Assembly (NCBI GenBank): GCA_026391655.1
Contig: JAPLDR010000054.1
Span: forward strand, 1 to 43,546
Direction: 5' to 3'
Source: Bacteroidia bacterium
Lineage (GTDB): Bacteria; Bacteroidota; Bacteroidia; Bacteroidales; Prolixibacteraceae
DNA: 43,546 nucleotides
Below, in pieces: positions 42,249-43,546 of this stretch (within the stretch, counting starts at the first letter, position 1; each line of letters begins with the position of its first letter). Position numbers and translations under genes: made by a program. The notes below the pieces were generated by a model. That model was not told the DNA's origin. It did no database searches and saw only the letters and a program-made list of their open reading frames with translations.

Positions 42249-42552
42249 ACAATAATTTTGAATTTTTAATAGCAGAATTTAAAAAAGAAAAGCGTTTATC
42301 TTTTTCCTGGTCAAACTCAGATTTTGTATATATTAAAATATCAATTGGAATCATGGCTCCAATTAAGGATAAGCGAATATCACGTCCTCTTTTATGCATC
42401 GGAAGATCCGAATCTTGAACAATCAGAAGGTCCAGATCACTATCCTCATTTGGTGTCCCATTTGCATACGAGCCAAACAGAATAATTTTATCCGGATTGA
42501 ATCTGGTTGCAATCTTCTTAACAACTTCATTTATTTTATCAGAGTCAATCAT
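42232..42552 (-). CDS. Minimal nucleotidyltransferase (MNT antitoxin of the HEPN pair)
   Basis: A 106-residue minimal nucleotidyltransferase. The active-site pattern is intact: GSYANGTPNEDSDLDLLIV (GSx...DxD), followed by the third-acid region IPIDILIYTKSEF. In studied MNT/HEPN systems the MNT protein AMPylates the HEPN toxin. The frame is open back to a TTG at 42573, but the ATG at 42552 (MIDSDKINEVVKK) fits family starts. It is followed with a 17-bp overlap by the HEPN gene. Confidence 0.87.
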   Translation of the reverse strand: MIDSDKINEVVKKIATRFNPDKIILFGSYANGTPNEDSDLDLLIVQDSDLPMHKRGRDIRLSLIGAMIPIDILIYTKSEFDQEKDKRFSFLNSAIKNSKLLYERAD

Positions 42553-42678
42553 ATTCTTAAAAATATTGTGCAAGATAATAAAAGTATCTGATTATTCAGG
42601 TGCAAAGTGTCATTGGCTTGTTAAACAATTCGTCGACAGATATGCTATAAGTTATTTCTTAGACCTATATTTAACGAT

Positions 42679-43546
42679 TTAATAAGTCTTTCTCTTCCTG
42701 GTTATAGCTGTTTTTTTCTGATACAAATCCTTCCATTCTGAAAGGATAAATTTTTTATCCCGTAATTGCATAAACCTCGAATTATAGATGGCCGAATTCA
42801 AAGAGTGAGTTCGTATAAATGGTCGTGTTTTGAGTATGTATGAAAAAATATCTTCTTTAATTAATGGCTTGTTAAAATGGAGTAAGGTATTTGTAATTAG
42901 CTCATATATAATCAGATTTTCTTCTCCCCATTCTGTTAGTGTCCATACACCTGATTTAGCTAAAGGAAGTAAATGCTTATCATTTTTTATTGCCGCGTAT
43001 AAATTTTTCCAATCAGTTACTTTTTTGTTTTTCAAACTCAACCGATGCTTAATTTCATGATTAATGTCTGAAAGTTTCATCCAATTCTCATTTTCAAAAA
43101 GAATCCGGTAGACCATGTCGCCTGCAGATCTTAAACGGTGAAATGCAACCTGGTAGAATTTTGTATCATTCCTGATAACCACCTCAAAATCATTAATGAC
43201 ATTTAATGCTTTATCAATTAAACTATCATCGGTTGGGAATTGATTTAAATTACTTTTCACACTTGTAATCAGATCTTCCGGTTTGGTTGGAAAATCGTTT
43301 TTCTCCAGCGTGATAAATGATTCGTGGCATATTCTGAAAAATAAATCCCGGTCAATCGTATCATCAAAAAAGACTAAATCATTGTCTTTGAGAAGAGAAA
43401 AGTGATTTTTTAAGATCTTATACCCAAGTACATCAACCAGTAAGTTAATTAATGGTTTTTCCTGCTCAGTATCAACTTCGCATTTTTCGTTGAAATACGC
43501 ATAAAATTTAGTTTTAGGCCATACTCTTTCTTCTCTTAAAAAGGAA
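42679..43546 (-). CDS. C-terminal part of an unrecognised protein with tandem winged-helix-like repeats (5' end outside window)
   Basis: The minus-strand frame is open from the window edge to the stop at 42679, giving 289 visible codons. A GTG at 43260 is an internal in-frame codon, not a convincing start. I do not recognise a named family. The last 140 residues hold two similar segments: WMKLSDINHEI ... LYAAIKNDKHLL ... GVWTLTEWG, and LIKEDIFSYIL ... LNSAIYNSRFMQL ... KFILSEW. They look like tandem winged helices of the HARE-HTH kind. The upstream part has PLINLLVDVLGY and acidic helices. The C-terminus is basic (ITRKRKTY). A DNA- or RNA-binding role is a guess only. Confidence 0.6.
   Translation of the reverse strand, partial: SFLREERVWPKTKFYAYFNEKCEVDTEQEKPLINLLVDVLGYKILKNHFSLLKDNDLVFFDDTIDRDLFFRICHESFITLEKNDFPTKPEDLITSVKSNLNQFPTDDSLIDKALNVINDFEVVIRNDTKFYQVAFHRLRSAGDMVYRILFENENWMKLSDINHEIKHRLSLKNKKVTDWKNLYAAIKNDKHLLPLAKSGVWTLTEWGEENLIIYELITNTLLHFNKPLIKEDIFSYILKTRPFIRTHSLNSAIYNSRFMQLRDKKFILSEWKDLYQKKTAITRKRKTY

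Noticed and set aside
43258-43260. GTG as the start of the last gene
   Set aside because: The frame stays open without a stop to the window edge, with normal coding composition, so the gene is a partial longer protein.
1-43546. CRISPR arrays, prophage, transposase genes or riboswitches
   Set aside because: No regularly spaced identical repeats, phage or transposase proteins, or known riboswitch cores were seen on either strand.

Overview
The window is a gene-dense stretch of a Bacteroidota chromosome, probably Bacteroidales or Marinilabiliales. The evidence is a complete-order dcw cell-wall/division cluster with Bacteroidota-type proteins, a PorZ-like type IX secretion protein with a C-terminal sorting domain, glycine-lipid (GlsA/GlsB-like) acyltransferases, a PorT-type outer-membrane barrel, and many promoters of the TTTG / TAnnTTTG type used by the Bacteroidota housekeeping sigma factor. 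There are no rRNA genes, phage genes, transposase genes or CRISPR arrays. One tRNA gene, Arg(CCT), is present.

Layout. Bases 1-10201 (minus strand) hold murG (cut by the window edge), ftsW, murD, mraY, murE, ftsI, ftsL, rsmH and mraZ. They are packed with overlaps or gaps of a few bases, apart from 116 bp between murD and ftsW, and are probably driven by a promoter just upstream of mraZ. That promoter sits inside four 10-bp-phased 5-mers that look like an MraZ autoregulatory site. ftsI is split by a frameshift. Bases 10723-12603 (plus) encode an O-acyltransferase and an N-acyltransferase for amino-acid lipids. Bases 12597-14998 (minus) hold a frameshifted purF and a SPOR-domain protein gene broken by a 14-bp tandem duplication. 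Bases 15238-18964 (plus) carry miaB, an AhpD-like protein and a U32 family RNA-hydroxylation-type protein.

Bases 19000-21500 are an accessory patch: an AlbA_2 protein, a HigB/HigA toxin-antitoxin pair and TerC. Bases 21528-27710 contain a sugar isomerase/epimerase, two Gfo/Idh/MocA oxidoreductases (one exported by Tat), a small M15 peptidase, and an unusual fusion of a four-heme NapC/NrfH-type cytochrome c with a formylglycine-generating-enzyme-fold domain. Then come a short TauE/SafE permease, a methyltransferase, a membrane-anchored coiled-coil protein, pdxH, tRNA-Arg, and a class I aminotransferase-fold protein that has lost its catalytic lysine and other PLP-binding residues. The set rdgB-porZ-recO follows.

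Bases 36193-38809 hold crtI and crtB, which make a carotenoid backbone. Next are a uridine-kinase-like protein fused to threonyl-tRNA-synthetase-type N-terminal domains, an outer-membrane barrel, an MNT/HEPN toxin-antitoxin pair, and the C-terminal part of an unrecognised protein with tandem winged-helix-like repeats. Non-coding gaps carry several palindromic repeats of REP or interspersed type and convincing bidirectional terminators.

The observations most worth following are the apparent pseudo-aminotransferase, the cytochrome/FGE-fold fusion next to an exported oxidoreductase, the MraZ-box-like array, and the cluster of three reading-frame lesions between 7.1 and 14.9 kb, which are either assembly errors or real decay. 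All functions are inferred from reading the sequence; no database search was run.
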